A DNA stretch of 64,000 bases. It comes from Buchnera aphidicola (Chaitophorus sp. 3695). Its GTDB lineage: Bacteria > Pseudomonadota > Gammaproteobacteria > Enterobacterales > Enterobacteriaceae. The stretch lies in the NCBI RefSeq assembly GCF_964058985.1, contig NZ_OZ060379.1, positions 62,001 to 126,000 of the forward strand, read 5' to 3'. Below are positions 19,873-31,107 of the stretch, piece after piece (position 1 is the first letter of the stretch; each line of letters begins with the position of its first letter). A program made the position numbers and the translations under genes. A model generated the notes under the pieces. That model ran no database searches and was not told where the DNA came from. It saw only the letters and a list, made by a program, of their open reading frames with translations.

Positions 19873-20940
19873 ATGAATAAAAAATTTATATTTCTTGATA
19901 GAGATGGAACTTTAATTAAAGAACCTAAATTTAATTATCAAATTGATACTTTAAAAAAATTTGAATTTGAACCTAATGTAATTTCTGTTTTATTAAAATT
20001 AAGTAAATTAAATTATAAATTTATTATGATTACAAATCAAGATGGATTAGGAAAATCTTTTTCCATAAACAATTTTTATTTATATCATAATTTAATGCTT
20101 TCAATTTTTTCCTCTCAAGGAATTTTTTTTAGTGATATATTGATCTGTCCTCATTTGCCTCAAGATAATTGTATATGTCGTAAACCAAAATTTTCTTTAT
20201 TACATAAATGGATTTTTAATAAAAAAAAAAATTTTATGAAAAAATGTTTTGTAATAGGTGATCGTGAATCTGATATGAAATTAGCAAAAAATATTGGAGC
20301 AAAGGGTTTAAAATATGGAAAAAATTATTTAAGTTGGAAAGATATTTATAATAAAATTGTATATAAAAATAGATTTTTTTGTATACATAGGAAAACTCTT
20401 GAAACTGATATTTATATTAAAACATTTTTAGATAAAACAAAAAAAAGTTTTATTCATACAGGAATATTTTTTTTTGATCATATGTTAGAACAAATTTCTA
20501 TACATTCAAATATTTTTTTTTATATTAATGCTCAAGGTGATATTAATATTGATGATCATCATGTAGTTGAAGATGTTGGTATTGTTTTAGGACAATGTTT
20601 ATCTAAATCTTTAATTAATAAAAAAGGAATTAATAGATATGGATTTACATTACCTATGGATGAAAGTATTGCTTCATGTGTTTTAGATATTTCTAATAGA
20701 CCATATTTAAATTTTAAAGCAAATTTTAAATATCAGAAAGTAGGGGATTTGAGTACTGAAATGATTTATCATTTTTTTTATTCTTTAGTGTATTCTATGA
20801 ATATTACTTTACATTTAAAATCTAAAGGATCTAATGATCATCATTGTGCTGAAAGTTTATTTAAATCTTTTGGAAAAGCATTAGGACAAGCTATTCAAAT
20901 AAATGGACTAAATATACCTAGTTCTAAAGGTGTTTTATAA
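19873..20940 (+). CDS. hisB: Bifunctional histidinol-phosphatase / imidazoleglycerol-phosphate dehydratase
   Basis: 355 aa (E. coli 355), the gammaproteobacterial fusion. The N-terminal HAD phosphatase domain (about 1-160) has Asp9 and Asp11 in FLDRDGTL and the zinc-type cluster CPHLPQDNCICRKP. The C-terminal dehydratase domain (about 165-355) has FFDHMLEQIS, DDHHVVEDVGI and SNDHHCAESLFKSFG, the His-rich manganese ligands. Both active sites look intact, so steps 6 and 8 are covered by one protein. The TAA stop shares its last base with the hisH start. Confidence 0.97.
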   Translation: MNKKFIFLDRDGTLIKEPKFNYQIDTLKKFEFEPNVISVLLKLSKLNYKFIMITNQDGLGKSFSINNFYLYHNLMLSIFSSQGIFFSDILICPHLPQDNCICRKPKFSLLHKWIFNKKKNFMKKCFVIGDRESDMKLAKNIGAKGLKYGKNYLSWKDIYNKIVYKNRFFCIHRKTLETDIYIKTFLDKTKKSFIHTGIFFFDHMLEQISIHSNIFFYINAQGDINIDDHHVVEDVGIVLGQCLSKSLINKKGINRYGFTLPMDESIASCVLDISNRPYLNFKANFKYQKVGDLSTEMIYHFFYSLVYSMNITLHLKSKGSNDHHCAESLFKSFGKALGQAIQINGLNIPSSKGVL

Positions 20941-21539
20941 TGAATATTGTTATTTTAGATCCTGGATTTTCTAATTTATCTTCTATTTATTGGGCAATAA
21001 AAAGACTTAAATATAATCCAATTATTAGTGATAATCCAGAAATAATTAGACATTCTGATAAATTGATTTTTCCTGGAATTGGTACACCATATGCTGTTAT
21101 GAAAAATTTATCTAATAAAAAATTAATAGAAGTTATTCAAAGATATAAAAATCCTATTTTAGGAATTTGTTTAGGAATGCATTTATTTTTTCATTATAGT
21201 GAAGAAAGTAAAAATACATTAATGTTAAATATTTTTAACAAAAAATGTATTTATAAATTTAATAATCAAATTATTTTACCTCATATGGGATGGAATAAAG
21301 TTTATTTTAAAAAGAAACATCCATTATTTAAAAATATTTGTAATGGAGAATGGTTTTATTTTATTCATAATTATATTGCATTAATTAGTTCTATTACGAT
21401 TGCAAAAACTTATTATGACTCTTTTTTTAGTTCTGCTGTACAAAAAGATAATTTTTTCGGAGTGCAATTTCATCCAGAAAAATCTGGTTTAAAAGGTATG
21501 CATTTATTAAAAAATTTTTTAGAGATTGATATTATATGA
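20940..21539 (+). CDS. hisH: Imidazole glycerol phosphate synthase, glutaminase subunit
   Basis: 199 aa (E. coli 196). Class I glutamine amidotransferase that feeds ammonia to HisF. The catalytic triad is visible: Cys77 in GICLGMHLF, with His178 and Glu180 in VQFHPEKSG. It overlaps hisB by one base and hisA by four, so translation is likely coupled. The oxyanion-side residues around PGIGTP match the family. Confidence 0.96.
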   Translation: MNIVILDPGFSNLSSIYWAIKRLKYNPIISDNPEIIRHSDKLIFPGIGTPYAVMKNLSNKKLIEVIQRYKNPILGICLGMHLFFHYSEESKNTLMLNIFNKKCIYKFNNQIILPHMGWNKVYFKKKHPLFKNICNGEWFYFIHNYIALISSITIAKTYYDSFFSSAVQKDNFFGVQFHPEKSGLKGMHLLKNFLEIDII

Positions 21540-22282
21540 TTATTCCATCTTTAGATTTTTATCAGGGAAAAATAGTACGTTTATATCAAGGTAATTATAA
21601 TTTAAAAAAAATATATATACAAAATTATTATATATATATAAAAAAATGTATAAAAAATAAAATAAAAAATATACATATAGTTGATTTAGATGGAGCTGAG
21701 AATTTTAATAATAAACAAAATTTTTTATTAAAAGAAATTTTACAGATAAAAAATATTGATTTTCAAGTTGGAGGTGGTATTAGAAGTCGAAAAGATATTG
21801 AAAAACTATTTTCTTTAGGTGTAAAAAAAGTAGTAATTGGATCTGCTATTTTTGAAAAAAGAAATGAAGTAAAAAAATGGATTCAAGAATATGGGATAAA
21901 TTCTATTGTTTTAGCTTTAGATGTTGTAGTAAAAAATAATTTTACTGAAGTTAAAATTTCAGGATGGAAAAAAAATACTAGACAAGATATAAATGATATT
22001 TTATATGATTTTTCTTCAACAGGAGTAAAAAATATATTATGTACTGATATTACAAAAGATGGAACTTTAAATGGTCCGAATATATCTTTATATCATAGTT
22101 TGGTTAAAAAATACCCTTATATTAATTTTCAATCATCTGGAGGAGTAAGTCGTTTACAAGATATTAAAGATCTTAAAAAAATTGGTATTAAGGATATAAT
22201 TATTGGAAAAGCTTTTTTAGAAAATAAATTTACTATGACTGAGGCTGTACAATGTTGGCAAAAAGAATCATTCCTTGCTTAG
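21536..22282 (+). CDS. hisA: ProFAR isomerase
   Basis: 248 aa (E. coli 245). Half-barrel-repeat TIM barrel that isomerises 5'-ProFAR to PRFAR by an Amadori rearrangement. The acid/base aspartates are Asp7 ([11 protein letters not shown]) and the Asp of LALDVV at about 127. The phosphate-binding loops are FQVGGGIRS and FQSSGGVSR. The start overlaps hisH by four bases, and its last ten codons overlap the start of hisF by 31 bases in another frame. Confidence 0.96.
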   Translation: MIIPSLDFYQGKIVRLYQGNYNLKKIYIQNYYIYIKKCIKNKIKNIHIVDLDGAENFNNKQNFLLKEILQIKNIDFQVGGGIRSRKDIEKLFSLGVKKVVIGSAIFEKRNEVKKWIQEYGINSIVLALDVVVKNNFTEVKISGWKKNTRQDINDILYDFSSTGVKNILCTDITKDGTLNGPNISLYHSLVKKYPYINFQSSGGVSRLQDIKDLKKIGIKDIIIGKAFLENKFTMTEAVQCWQKESFLA

Positions 22283-23028
22283 ATGTAAAAAATGGTTTAG
22301 TAGTTAAAGGTATTAAATTTAAGAATCATCGAATTGTAGGAAATATATTATCTTTAGCAAAAAGATATATTAAAGAAGGAGCTGATGAATTAGTTTTTTA
22401 TGATATTTCTGCATCTGTACAAAAAAAATTAGTTAATAAAAATTGGATTTCTATGATTGCTGAAGTAATTAATATTCCATTTTGCGTAGCTGGAGGAATT
22501 AAAAATCTTCAAGATGCAAAAGAAATTTTTAATTATGGAGCGGATAAAATATCTATAAATTCTCATGCTATTAACAATCCTGCTTTAATTACTGAAATTG
22601 CAGATAAATTTGGAGTACAAGCTGTAGTTATTGGAATTGATTCTTATTTTCATAAAATAGAAAAAAAGTATTTTGTTCATCAATACACTGGAGATTCTAA
22701 ATATGAAAAGAAAACAGTTTTAGAAACTTCTAAATGGGTAAAAGTTGTACAAAAATATGGTGCAGGAGAAATTGTTTTAAATTGTATGAATCAAGATGGA
22801 GTAAAAAATGGATATGATATTAAACAATTAAGAAAAATAAGAAAAATATGTAAAGTACCTTTAATTGCTTCTGGAGGAGCTGGACATATAAATCATTTTT
22901 ATGATGTATTTAAATTTTCAGATGTAGATGGAGCTTTAGCAGCATCTATTTTTCATGAAAATATTGTTAATATAAATAAATTAAAAAATTTTTTGTCTAG
23001 AAAAAATATTGAGATTAGAAAATGCTAA
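22252..23028 (+). CDS. hisF: Imidazole glycerol phosphate synthase, cyclase subunit
   Basis: 258 aa, identical in length to E. coli HisF. Uses HisH-derived ammonia to turn PRFAR into imidazole glycerol phosphate and AICAR. The catalytic aspartates are Asp11 (CLDVKNG) and Asp130 (VIGIDSY). The start [12 protein letters not shown] is nearly identical to E. coli and fixes the ATG at 22252, inside hisA. Other family blocks are [18 protein letters not shown] and ASGGAG. It overlaps hisI by seven bases. Confidence 0.97.
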   Translation: MLAKRIIPCLDVKNGLVVKGIKFKNHRIVGNILSLAKRYIKEGADELVFYDISASVQKKLVNKNWISMIAEVINIPFCVAGGIKNLQDAKEIFNYGADKISINSHAINNPALITEIADKFGVQAVVIGIDSYFHKIEKKYFVHQYTGDSKYEKKTVLETSKWVKVVQKYGAGEIVLNCMNQDGVKNGYDIKQLRKIRKICKVPLIASGGAGHINHFYDVFKFSDVDGALAASIFHENIVNINKLKNFLSRKNIEIRKC

Positions 23029-23636
23029 CTATTAATGAAATTTTAGATTTAAACTGGGATAAAGTAAATAAGTTAATGCCAATTATTGTACAAGATGTAT
23101 TTTCTAATGAAATTTTAATGCATGGATATGCAAATAAAAAATCACTTTTAATTACATTACAAAAGAAGAAATTAACATTTTTTTCTCGAACTAAAAATCG
23201 TTTATGGACTAAAGGTGAAACTTCTAAAAACTATTTAAAAGTAATTGATATTATTCCTGATTGTGATCAAGATAGTTTATTAGCTTTAGTGCAAGCTAAA
23301 GGTCATACATGTCATTTAAATAATAAAAGTTGTTTTAAAAACAAAAAAAATATAAATGTTTCTTTTATTTTAGAATTAGAACGTATTCTAAAATATTATA
23401 AAAAAAATAATAATAATTCTTCATATACGAGTAATTTATATAAAAAAGGAATTAATAAAATTTCTCAAAAAGTTGGAGAAGAAGCTGTAGAATTAGTAAT
23501 TTCCGCTATTAATAAAGATAAAACAAATATTCTCGAAGAATGTGCAGATTTAATATATCATATATTAGTTTTATTTAGTTATACTAATATACAATTTATT
23601 GATGTAATTAAAATTTTAAAAAAAAGAAACACATAA
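23022..23636 (+). CDS. hisI: Bifunctional PR-AMP cyclohydrolase / PR-ATP pyrophosphatase
   Basis: 204 aa (E. coli HisIE 203). The N-terminal cyclohydrolase domain (about 1-110) has [16 protein letters not shown] and the metal site [19 protein letters not shown]. The C-terminal pyrophosphohydrolase domain (about 115-204) has [14 protein letters not shown] and [12 protein letters not shown], an MazG-like helical fold. It is the last gene of the his operon. No strong terminator follows, so some read-through into gnd (97 bases downstream) is possible. Confidence 0.96.
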   Translation: MLTINEILDLNWDKVNKLMPIIVQDVFSNEILMHGYANKKSLLITLQKKKLTFFSRTKNRLWTKGETSKNYLKVIDIIPDCDQDSLLALVQAKGHTCHLNNKSCFKNKKNINVSFILELERILKYYKKNNNNSSYTSNLYKKGINKISQKVGEEAVELVISAINKDKTNILEECADLIYHILVLFSYTNIQFIDVIKILKKRNT

Positions 23637-23733
23637 TTATTTTTTAAATTAAATTTTTTAATGGATTTAAAAATTATTATTATATAATATGTTGAATTAA
23701 ATATATTATTTAGAAAATATTTAGGAGTATTGT

Positions 23734-25149
23734 ATGTCTTTACAAAAAGTTGGTGTAATAGGAATGGCAGTAATGGGAAAAAATTTAGCTTTGAATATAG
23801 AAAGTAAAGGATATACTGTTTCTATTTTTAATAGATCAAAGAGTAAAACAAAAGAAGTGATTTTACATAATGAAAATAAAAATCTTGTGCCGTTTTTTAC
23901 AGTTCAAGATTTTGTATTATCTTTAAAAAAACCTAGAATTATTTTATTAATGGTTCAATCAGGAACTGCAACAGATTTAACTATTCAATCTATTATTCCT
24001 TATTTAGATCCAGAAGATATTTTAATTGACGGCGGTAATAGTTTTTATAAAGATACTATGCAACGTAGTTCTTTATTATTTAAAAAAAAAATACATTTTT
24101 TTGGTATAGGTATATCTGGTGGTGAAGAAGGTGCATTAAAAGGTCCAGCAATTATGCCAGGTGGTAATAAATTAATTTATAAGAGAATATCTTCTTTATT
24201 GAAAAATATTGCAGCTAAAACAGAAAATAATGAATCATGCGTAAATTATATTGGTTCAGATGGTTCTGGTCATTATGTAAAAATGGTACATAATGGAATT
24301 GAATATGGAGATATGCAGTTAATTTCTGAGTCTTATTTTATTTTAAAAAACTCTTTAAATTTAAATAATAAGCAACTTGCTAAAATTTTTTCTAATTGGA
24401 ATAAAGGCGAATTAAAAAGTTATTTAATTGAAATTACTAGAAATATTTTTTTAAAAAAAAATTCTTCTGGAAAATATTTAATAGATGTTATATTAGATAA
24501 AGCTAATAATAAAGGTACAGGAAAATGGACTAGTCAAAGTGCATTAAATTTAGGTGAACCTTTATCTTTAATTACACAATCTGTTTTTTTTAGATATTTA
24601 TCTTCTTTTAAAAATCAAAGATTACAAGCTTCTAAAATTCTTTATGGTCCGAAATTTTATAAAGATATTTTAAATAAAAAAGATTTTATTGAAAAAATTC
24701 GACGTTCTTTATATTTAGGAAAAATTATTTCTTATGCTCAGGGATTTTCTCAATTAAAAAAAGCTTCAAAAGTGTATAATTGGAATTTAAATTATTCTAA
24801 AATTGCAAAAATTTTTCGTGCAGGTTGTATAATTAGAGCAGATTTTTTAAAAGAAATTATTTATGCATATAAAAAAAATAAAGATTTAGAAAATTTATTA
24901 TTAGCTCCGTATTTTACAAAAATTTCTAAAGAATATCAAAATTCTTTAAGAAAAATTGTGTCTTATTCTGTAATGAATGGTATACCAATTCCAGCATTTT
25001 CTGCAGCAATTTCTTATTATGATTCTTATAGATCTCCTATCTTACCAGCAAATTTATTACAAGCGCAAAGAGATTATTTTGGAGCTCATACTTATTCTAG
25101 AATTGATAAAAAAGGTACTTTTCACACTAATTGGATAGATAAAAAATAA
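23734..25149 (+). CDS. gnd: 6-phosphogluconate dehydrogenase (decarboxylating)
   Basis: 471 aa (E. coli 468). Oxidises 6-phosphogluconate to ribulose-5-P, giving NADPH. The NADP loop [14 protein letters not shown] is at the N-terminus (GxAxxG form as in enterobacteria). Catalytic Lys183 and Glu190 lie in [13 protein letters not shown], and GNSFYKD and GISGGEEGA are both present. The C-terminal tail with [13 protein letters not shown] and FHTNW is the family end. An AGGAG Shine-Dalgarno precedes the ATG. Pentose phosphate made here can serve PRPP and histidine synthesis by the operon just upstream. Confidence 0.97.
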   Translation: MSLQKVGVIGMAVMGKNLALNIESKGYTVSIFNRSKSKTKEVILHNENKNLVPFFTVQDFVLSLKKPRIILLMVQSGTATDLTIQSIIPYLDPEDILIDGGNSFYKDTMQRSSLLFKKKIHFFGIGISGGEEGALKGPAIMPGGNKLIYKRISSLLKNIAAKTENNESCVNYIGSDGSGHYVKMVHNGIEYGDMQLISESYFILKNSLNLNNKQLAKIFSNWNKGELKSYLIEITRNIFLKKNSSGKYLIDVILDKANNKGTGKWTSQSALNLGEPLSLITQSVFFRYLSSFKNQRLQASKILYGPKFYKDILNKKDFIEKIRRSLYLGKIISYAQGFSQLKKASKVYNWNLNYSKIAKIFRAGCIIRADFLKEIIYAYKKNKDLENLLLAPYFTKISKEYQNSLRKIVSYSVMNGIPIPAFSAAISYYDSYRSPILPANLLQAQRDYFGAHTYSRIDKKGTFHTNWIDKK

Positions 25150-25280
25150 ATTTATGTATACAATTTAAATTTAATTTAATATACATCAATTATTTTAAAC
25201 AAAATTGTTTTTAACAGTAATTTTTTATATCTTATTGCATATTTTTAAAAATTTTTATTATATTATGTTATTTATTATGT

Positions 25281-25327
25281 AACCTTCTTAGAAAAATTTC
25301 ATTATAATTTATCTAAGAAGGTTTTTA
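25281..25327 (+). terminator. Intrinsic terminator after gnd
   Basis: AACCTTCTTAGA at 25281-25292 and its perfect complement TCTAAGAAGGTT at 25312-25323 form a 12-bp stem around a 19-base loop, followed by a T tract on the plus strand. It ends two bases before the leuA stop codon, so it separates the convergent gnd and leuA transcripts. It is one of the clearest hairpin terminators in the window. Confidence 0.8.
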
Positions 25328-25328
25328 A

Positions 25329-26870
25329 TTAATTGTTTTTTATTTTTTTTTTAATTTCATTAAATTGTATAATATTATTTAAAATATCAATCATACTTTG
25401 AGTAAAAGCTTGTATTATATCTTGTGATGTATTTTTTCCATAAAATATTTCATTTTTATATTTAGCTATTATATATACTTTTTCCCAAATTTTTTTATTT
25501 TTTTTTATAGATTTAATTTTGAATTTTTTTAGTAAAAAGTTGATTTTAGTAATTTTTTGTAAGGATTTATATATTCCATTAACAATTCCATTTTTTGTAT
25601 GAATTTTAGCTTTATGAATTATATTATTATAAAATAATTGAATACAAATGTTTATTTGATTTAAAGATTGAGAAGAAAAAGAAATATTTTTTAAAATAAT
25701 ATGTAGATTTTTTTTAGAATAATTTTTAATAAAAGCTAGCATTTGTAAATCATAATCAAAAATTTGACCTTTTCTATCAGCTAATTTTAGAAATTTTTTA
25801 TACAGTGTTTTTAAATTATAATCTTTTTCTGTATATCCCATTTCTTGCATTCTATTTTTTACTGCAGCTCTACCAGAGCGAGATGTTAAATTAAATTTAA
25901 TGTTTTTTAATCCAATATCTTTTGGAGACATAATTTCATAATTTTTTCTATTTTTTATGATTCCATCTTGATGAATACCAGAAGAGTGAGAAAATGCGTT
26001 TGAACCAATAATAGCTTTGTTAATAGGAATAGAAATATTACATATTTTACTAATAATTTTACTGGTTTTATAAATTTTGTGATGTTTTATATTAGTAAAA
26101 AAATTTAACATTTTTTTTCTTGTTTTAATAGCCATAATTACTTCTTCTAATGCTGTATTTCCTGCTCTTTCACCTATTCCAGTTATTGTACCTTCGATTT
26201 GACGTGCTCCAGATTGAATAGCACAAATAGAATTACCTACTGCCATTCCTAAATCGTTATGACAATGTACTGATATTATTGCTTGGTCAATATTAGGAAC
26301 GCGTATAAATAGTTCGGAAATGATTTTACTAAATTCATTTGGAATAGTATATCCTACTGTATCTGGAATATTAATTGTTTTGACACCGTTTTTTATAAGT
26401 GTTTCTACAATTGCACATAAGTTATCTATAGATGTTCTTCCAGCATCTTCACATGAAAATTCTATATCATCAGTATATTTTTTAGCATATTTAATAGATC
26501 TTATAGCCATATCTTTAATTTCTTGAAAATTTTTTTTTAATTTTGATTCTATATGTAGTTTAGATGTTCCTAAAAACAAATGAATTCTGAAATTTTTTAG
26601 TTGAGACATGGCTTGTGCAGCAATTTCTATATCTTTATCGATACATCTAGCTAAACTACATATTGTACTATTTTTTATTTTTTTACATATTTCTTGTACA
26701 GATTTAAAATCTCCTGGTGAAGATATAGGAAATCCAGCTTCTATAATATCGATATGCATATCTTCTAGAGCTAATGCAATTTCAATTTTTTCTTGAGTAT
26801 TTAAACTAGATTGAAGCGCTTGTTCCCCATCACGTAAAGTAGTATCAAAAATAATAATTTTTTCTTTCAT
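25329..26870 (-). CDS. leuA: 2-isopropylmalate synthase
   Basis: 513 aa (E. coli 523). Condenses acetyl-CoA with 2-ketoisovalerate, the committed step to leucine. The DRE-TIM barrel has [15 protein letters not shown] at the N-terminus, the metal ligands in [13 protein letters not shown], and [11 protein letters not shown]. The C-terminal LeuA regulatory domain (after about residue 390) is present, so the usual leucine feedback site may be kept. It sits last in a leftward B-C-D-A cluster, 122 bases after leuD, although it is first (A-B-C-D) in E. coli and on Buchnera plasmids. Confidence 0.97.
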   Translation of the reverse strand: MKEKIIIFDTTLRDGEQALQSSLNTQEKIEIALALEDMHIDIIEAGFPISSPGDFKSVQEICKKIKNSTICSLARCIDKDIEIAAQAMSQLKNFRIHLFLGTSKLHIESKLKKNFQEIKDMAIRSIKYAKKYTDDIEFSCEDAGRTSIDNLCAIVETLIKNGVKTINIPDTVGYTIPNEFSKIISELFIRVPNIDQAIISVHCHNDLGMAVGNSICAIQSGARQIEGTITGIGERAGNTALEEVIMAIKTRKKMLNFFTNIKHHKIYKTSKIISKICNISIPINKAIIGSNAFSHSSGIHQDGIIKNRKNYEIMSPKDIGLKNIKFNLTSRSGRAAVKNRMQEMGYTEKDYNLKTLYKKFLKLADRKGQIFDYDLQMLAFIKNYSKKNLHIILKNISFSSQSLNQINICIQLFYNNIIHKAKIHTKNGIVNGIYKSLQKITKINFLLKKFKIKSIKKNKKIWEKVYIIAKYKNEIFYGKNTSQDIIQAFTQSMIDILNNIIQFNEIKKKIKNN

Positions 26871-26992
26871 TTTTTTCTTATATAAAATGTTATATTTATT
26901 TATTAAATATATAAAATCTTAAAGTGTAAGAACAATAATTTTTTAATATACTTTTATATTTATATATTAGAATTTTTAATTTTATATTTAAA

Positions 26993-27616
26993 TTAAGAAT
27001 ATAATTTTCTATTTTTTAAATATTTAGGTTGATTTTTTTTTTCATAATTTATAATATTTTTAATATATTTAAATGTTAAATCAATATTATCTAATCCATA
27101 TAATAATTTTGAACGATAGTTTGGATTAATTTCGAATATATATTCTATTTTTTTTATAATAATTTTTTTTTTTATAAGATTTACTGTACATTTAGTTTTT
27201 TTATTTTTTTTAAGAATTAAAATTATTTTTTGAATTTTTTTTTCAGGTAATTTAATTAATAATAAATTATTATTTACTGAATTATTATAAAAAATATCTG
27301 AAAATTTAGATGAAATAATTACTTTAAAACCATAATCTAACAAAGCCCATACTGCATGTTCTCTAGATGATCCGCATCCGAAGTTTTTTCCTGTAATTAA
27401 AATACTAGATTTTTTATATATTTCATTATTTAATATAAATTTTTTATTAATTTTTTTTTCTTTATTATCTAAAAATTTCCAATTGTAAAAAAGATTTTTT
27501 CCAAATCCAATTTTTGTAGTTTTTTTTAAAAATTGTTTAGGTATTATAATGTCTGTATCAATATTAATAATATTTATAGGAACAATTGTTCCAGTATGTA
27601 TAGTAAATTTTTTCAT
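26993..27616 (-). CDS. leuD: 3-isopropylmalate dehydratase small subunit
   Basis: 207 aa (E. coli 201). Small swivelling subunit of isopropylmalate isomerase, working with LeuC. The family motif [19 protein letters not shown] is intact at about residues 78-96. The start [20 protein letters not shown] also matches. The C-terminus is Lys/Asn-rich and slightly longer than in E. coli. Its start overlaps the leuC stop by four bases, giving coupled translation and matched subunits. Confidence 0.96.
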   Translation of the reverse strand: MKKFTIHTGTIVPINIINIDTDIIIPKQFLKKTTKIGFGKNLFYNWKFLDNKEKKINKKFILNNEIYKKSSILITGKNFGCGSSREHAVWALLDYGFKVIISSKFSDIFYNNSVNNNLLLIKLPEKKIQKIILILKKNKKTKCTVNLIKKKIIIKKIEYIFEINPNYRSKLLYGLDNIDLTFKYIKNIINYEKKNQPKYLKNRKLYS

Positions 27617-29028
27617 AGAATATTATTCTCACGATAAATTTTTCTAACGTCTATAAAAAATCCAAATATTGCAGCTGCAGCAGCCATAGAAGGACTCATT
27701 AAATGTGTTCTTCCTCCTCTTCCTTGTCTACCTTCAAAATTTCTATTACTAGTAGATGCGCATCTTTCTTTATAATTTAATCTATCTTTATTCATACCTA
27801 AACACATTGAGCATCCTGGATTTCTCCATTCAAAACCAGCCTTGATAAAAATTTTATTTAATCCTTCTTTTTCTGCTTGTATTTTAATTGGATTTGATCC
27901 TGGAACTATAATAGCTTTTACATTTGAATGTACTTTTTTGTTTACAACAATTTTAGCTACTTCTCTTAAATCTTCAATTCGAGAATTAGTGCATGATCCT
28001 ATAAATACTGTATTGATAGGTATTTTTTTTAGATAAGAATTTTCTTTGATTCCCATATATTTAAAAGATTTTTTAGCAGTTTTTTTACTACTTTTATCGA
28101 AAAAATCATTTATTTTTGGTGTTTTTTCATCAATTGAAATTATTTGATCTAAATTTGTACCCCATGTAATTTGCGGAGCTATAGAAGAAATATCTATATA
28201 AAAAATTTTATCAAAATGAGCTTTTTTATCAGATTTTAATGTATTCCAATATTTTATAGATTGATTCCAATTTATTCCTTTAGGTGAGAATTTTTTATTT
28301 TTTAAATAATTAAAAGTAATATTATCAGGCTCTATTAATCCAGATTTTGCTCCCATTTCAATGGCCATATTACAAACTGTCATTCTTTCTTCCATAGTAA
28401 AATTTTTAATAACTTCACCACAAAATTCAATTACATAACCTGATCCTCCTGATGATCCAATTTTTTTAATAATATATAAAATGATGTCTTTTGCCATAAT
28501 TCCAGGTTTTCGTATACCATTTACTTCAATTTTCATGTTTTTAAATTGATTTTGTTGTATTGTTTGTGTGGCTAGTACGTGTTCTACTTCTGATGTTCCA
28601 ATACCAAAAGATAAAGCTCCAAAAGCTCCATTAGTAGATGTATGTGAATCTCCACATACTACTGTCATTCCAGGTAATATCATACCTTGTTCAGGAGCGA
28701 TTACATGAACAATGCCTTGGTTTTTATGTAATATATCATATAATGGTATATTTTCATTTTTACAATTTTTTATGAGTTGCTTCATTTGTATTTCTGCTGT
28801 TTTTCCAGAAGCTGAGATATTTTTTTTTACAGTAGAAACATTATGATCCATTGTAGCAAAAGTTTTATCAGGTCTACGTACTTTTCTATTTTTTATTTTT
28901 AATTCATAAAATGCTTGTGGAGATGTGACTTCATGAATTAAGTGTAGATCAATATATATAATAGATTCTTTTTTATTTGTTTGAATCAAATGAGAATCAT
29001 ATATTTTTTGATAAAGAGTTTTTCTCAT
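27613..29028 (-). CDS. leuC: 3-isopropylmalate dehydratase large subunit
   Basis: 471 aa (E. coli 466). Aconitase-family enzyme isomerising 2- to 3-isopropylmalate. The three cysteines that hold the 4Fe-4S cluster are visible in GSCTNSR and in [10 protein letters not shown]. The substrate-side blocks [14 protein letters not shown] and [13 protein letters not shown] are also conserved. It begins two bases after leuB and overlaps leuD by four, so leuBCD is one tight unit. Confidence 0.97.
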   Translation of the reverse strand: MRKTLYQKIYDSHLIQTNKKESIIYIDLHLIHEVTSPQAFYELKIKNRKVRRPDKTFATMDHNVSTVKKNISASGKTAEIQMKQLIKNCKNENIPLYDILHKNQGIVHVIAPEQGMILPGMTVVCGDSHTSTNGAFGALSFGIGTSEVEHVLATQTIQQNQFKNMKIEVNGIRKPGIMAKDIILYIIKKIGSSGGSGYVIEFCGEVIKNFTMEERMTVCNMAIEMGAKSGLIEPDNITFNYLKNKKFSPKGINWNQSIKYWNTLKSDKKAHFDKIFYIDISSIAPQITWGTNLDQIISIDEKTPKINDFFDKSSKKTAKKSFKYMGIKENSYLKKIPINTVFIGSCTNSRIEDLREVAKIVVNKKVHSNVKAIIVPGSNPIKIQAEKEGLNKIFIKAGFEWRNPGCSMCLGMNKDRLNYKERCASTSNRNFEGRQGRGGRTHLMSPSMAAAAAIFGFFIDVRKIYRENNIL

Positions 29029-29030
29029 AT

Positions 29031-30122
29031 TTATAGTTCCTCAATAAATGATTTAACAATTTCGTTACCCATTTTTTCTGTTGTAACAAAATTTTTATTG
29101 TGAGAAATATCATGTGTTCTGAATCCTTTTAATAAAGTTTTATGTACTGCAATGTTAATTAAATTTGAAATATGACTTATTTTTAAACTATGTTTAATTA
29201 ACATAGATAAAGATAAAATTTGTGCAATAGGATTAGCAATATTTTTTCCTTGAATATCTGGAGCAGCTCCTCCTGCTGGTTCATATAATCCAAAATCTTT
29301 TGTATTAATACTTGCAGAAGGTAGCATTCCAATAGAACCAGTTAAAATTCCACATTCATCTGAGATTACATCTCCAATTAAATTTGGACACAGAATAACA
29401 TCGAATTGATTTGGATTCTTAATTATTTGCATAATAGCATTATCAAAATATAAATGAGATAAATGTACTTTAGGATATTTTTTAGAAATTTCGTTAACAG
29501 TTTTTCTCCATAATTTTGAAGTATATAAAACGTTTGCTTTATCTATGGAAGTGACTTTACATTTTCTATTTAGAGCTTCTTGGAAAGCTATTTCTGCAAT
29601 TCTTTGAATTTCATATTTATGATAAATAGAGGTATCTATAGCGTAATGCATATTTTTTTTATTAATTTCTTCAGAAGGCTTTCCAAAATAAATACCTCCA
29701 GTAAGTTCTCTAACACATAAAATATCAAATCCATTTTTTATATTATTTTTTTTTAATGGAGATAAATAATTTAATTTTTTATATAACGTAGAAGGTCTTA
29801 AATTTGCAAATAAATTAAAGTATTTTCTAATAGGTAATAAAGATGCAATTTCTGGTCTTTTTTGTGGAGGTAATGTGTCCCATTTTGGTCCCCCTACAGA
29901 ACCTAATAATATAGCATTAGATTTTTTACATCCTATTAAAGTTTTTTTAGGTAAAGCAGTTCCATATTTATCAATAGCAACTCCTCCTATATCATATTCT
30001 GAAGTTTTTATATTAATTAGTAATTTTTTTTGAATAATTTCAATAATTTTATAGGTTTCTTGCATAACTTCTGGTCCAATACCATCTCCTGGTAATATTG
30101 CTATTTTGTATTTTTTATACAT
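29031..30122 (-). CDS. leuB: 3-isopropylmalate dehydrogenase
   Basis: 363 aa (E. coli 363). NAD-dependent oxidative decarboxylation of 3-isopropylmalate to 2-ketoisocaproate. Seen: [12 protein letters not shown] at the N-terminus, [11 protein letters not shown], the substrate arginines in [12 protein letters not shown], and the metal/NAD region [25 protein letters not shown] followed by [10 protein letters not shown]. First gene of the leftward leuBCDA cluster. Its promoter must lie in the 298 bases shared with the divergent dcd gene. Confidence 0.97.
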   Translation of the reverse strand: MYKKYKIAILPGDGIGPEVMQETYKIIEIIQKKLLINIKTSEYDIGGVAIDKYGTALPKKTLIGCKKSNAILLGSVGGPKWDTLPPQKRPEIASLLPIRKYFNLFANLRPSTLYKKLNYLSPLKKNNIKNGFDILCVRELTGGIYFGKPSEEINKKNMHYAIDTSIYHKYEIQRIAEIAFQEALNRKCKVTSIDKANVLYTSKLWRKTVNEISKKYPKVHLSHLYFDNAIMQIIKNPNQFDVILCPNLIGDVISDECGILTGSIGMLPSASINTKDFGLYEPAGGAAPDIQGKNIANPIAQILSLSMLIKHSLKISHISNLINIAVHKTLLKGFRTHDISHNKNFVTTEKMGNEIVKSFIEEL

Positions 30123-30420
30123 ATTTTTTTTCTATATAGTTTAGTGTATGATATTAATATTATTATTTAAATATGATTGATCGTATCATATATATAAATA
30201 GTTTCAAACTTTTGAAATATAACTTTTAAAAAATAATTTTATATAAAATTATTTTTTAAATAAAAGAAAATTACTTTGAATATTTTTTTTTTTGAAAATT
30301 TTAAAATAAACATTTCAATTTTATATAAAATTTTTTAATATTAAAAATATTTTTACGATATAATCGTTTCTAATAAAAATTTTTTTTAACTAAAGTGTTT
30401 TATTTAAAAAAGTAGGTTAT
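30123..30420. promoter_or_regulatory. Divergent leuB-dcd intergenic region with two inverted repeats
   Basis: Non-coding, 298 bases. ATATGAT and ATCATAT (about 30171-30191) flank a seven-base loop. Just beyond, TTTCAAA (30202-30208) and TTTGAAA (30211-30217) form a near-perfect 16-bp palindrome with a CT centre, about 80 bases upstream of leuB. On the plus side, TATAAT at 30359-30364 is a candidate -10 for dcd. The palindromes look operator-like, but chance palindromes are common in such A/T-rich DNA. Confidence 0.35.
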
Positions 30421-31002
30421 ATGAGATTATGTGATGAAGATATTAAAAAATGGATTTTTAAAAAAAAATTAATTATTACTCCTATTCCTAATATGAAAAA
30501 AATTCATGGAGCTACTATTGATATACGTTTAAGTAATAAATTTAGAATTTTTAAAAAATCTTATAATTCTATTATAGATTTAAAAAAATCTTCTAAAAAT
30601 ATTAAATATGTTTTAGAACAAAATATTAGTGATGAAATTTGTATTGCTAATAATAAATCTTTTATTTTAAAACCAAGAAATTTTGTATTAGCATTAACAA
30701 TAGAAAAAATTTCAATGCCAAATGATTTAATTGGATGGTTAGATGGCCGTTCTTCTTTGGCTAGATTAGGATTAATGATTCATATGACTTCTCATAGAAT
30801 TGATCCAGGATGGAATGGAAAAATTGTTTTAGAATTGTTTAATGCAGGAAACTTTATTTTAGCTTTAACTCCAGGGATGTTTATTGCAGCTTTAAGTTTT
30901 GAAGTGTTATCTGGTATATGTAGTAAACCTTATAATTATAACAATAGATCTAAATATTTTAATCAAGAAAATATTATTTCTAGTTTAATATATAAAGAAT
31001 AA
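30421..31002 (+). CDS. dcd: dCTP deaminase
   Basis: 193 aa, the same length as E. coli Dcd. Deaminates dCTP to dUTP, the main route to dTMP in enterobacteria. Trimeric dUTPase-fold signature blocks: GWLDGRSSLARLGL, SHRIDPGWNGKIVLELFN and PGMFIAALSFE, holding the catalytic Glu and the phosphate-binding residues. In related Buchnera dcd directly follows gnd; here the leucine cluster separates them. The AGTAGG before the ATG may serve as ribosome-binding site. Confidence 0.96.
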   Translation: MRLCDEDIKKWIFKKKLIITPIPNMKKIHGATIDIRLSNKFRIFKKSYNSIIDLKKSSKNIKYVLEQNISDEICIANNKSFILKPRNFVLALTIEKISMPNDLIGWLDGRSSLARLGLMIHMTSHRIDPGWNGKIVLELFNAGNFILALTPGMFIAALSFEVLSGICSKPYNYNNRSKYFNQENIISSLIYKE

Positions 31003-31107
31003 AATTAAAGTTATGAATATAAATAAATATTATTTCGAAATTACTTATATAATATTTTTTTTAAAAATACATTAATTTTTGTAGACATATATGGAATAAT
31101 AGATATT

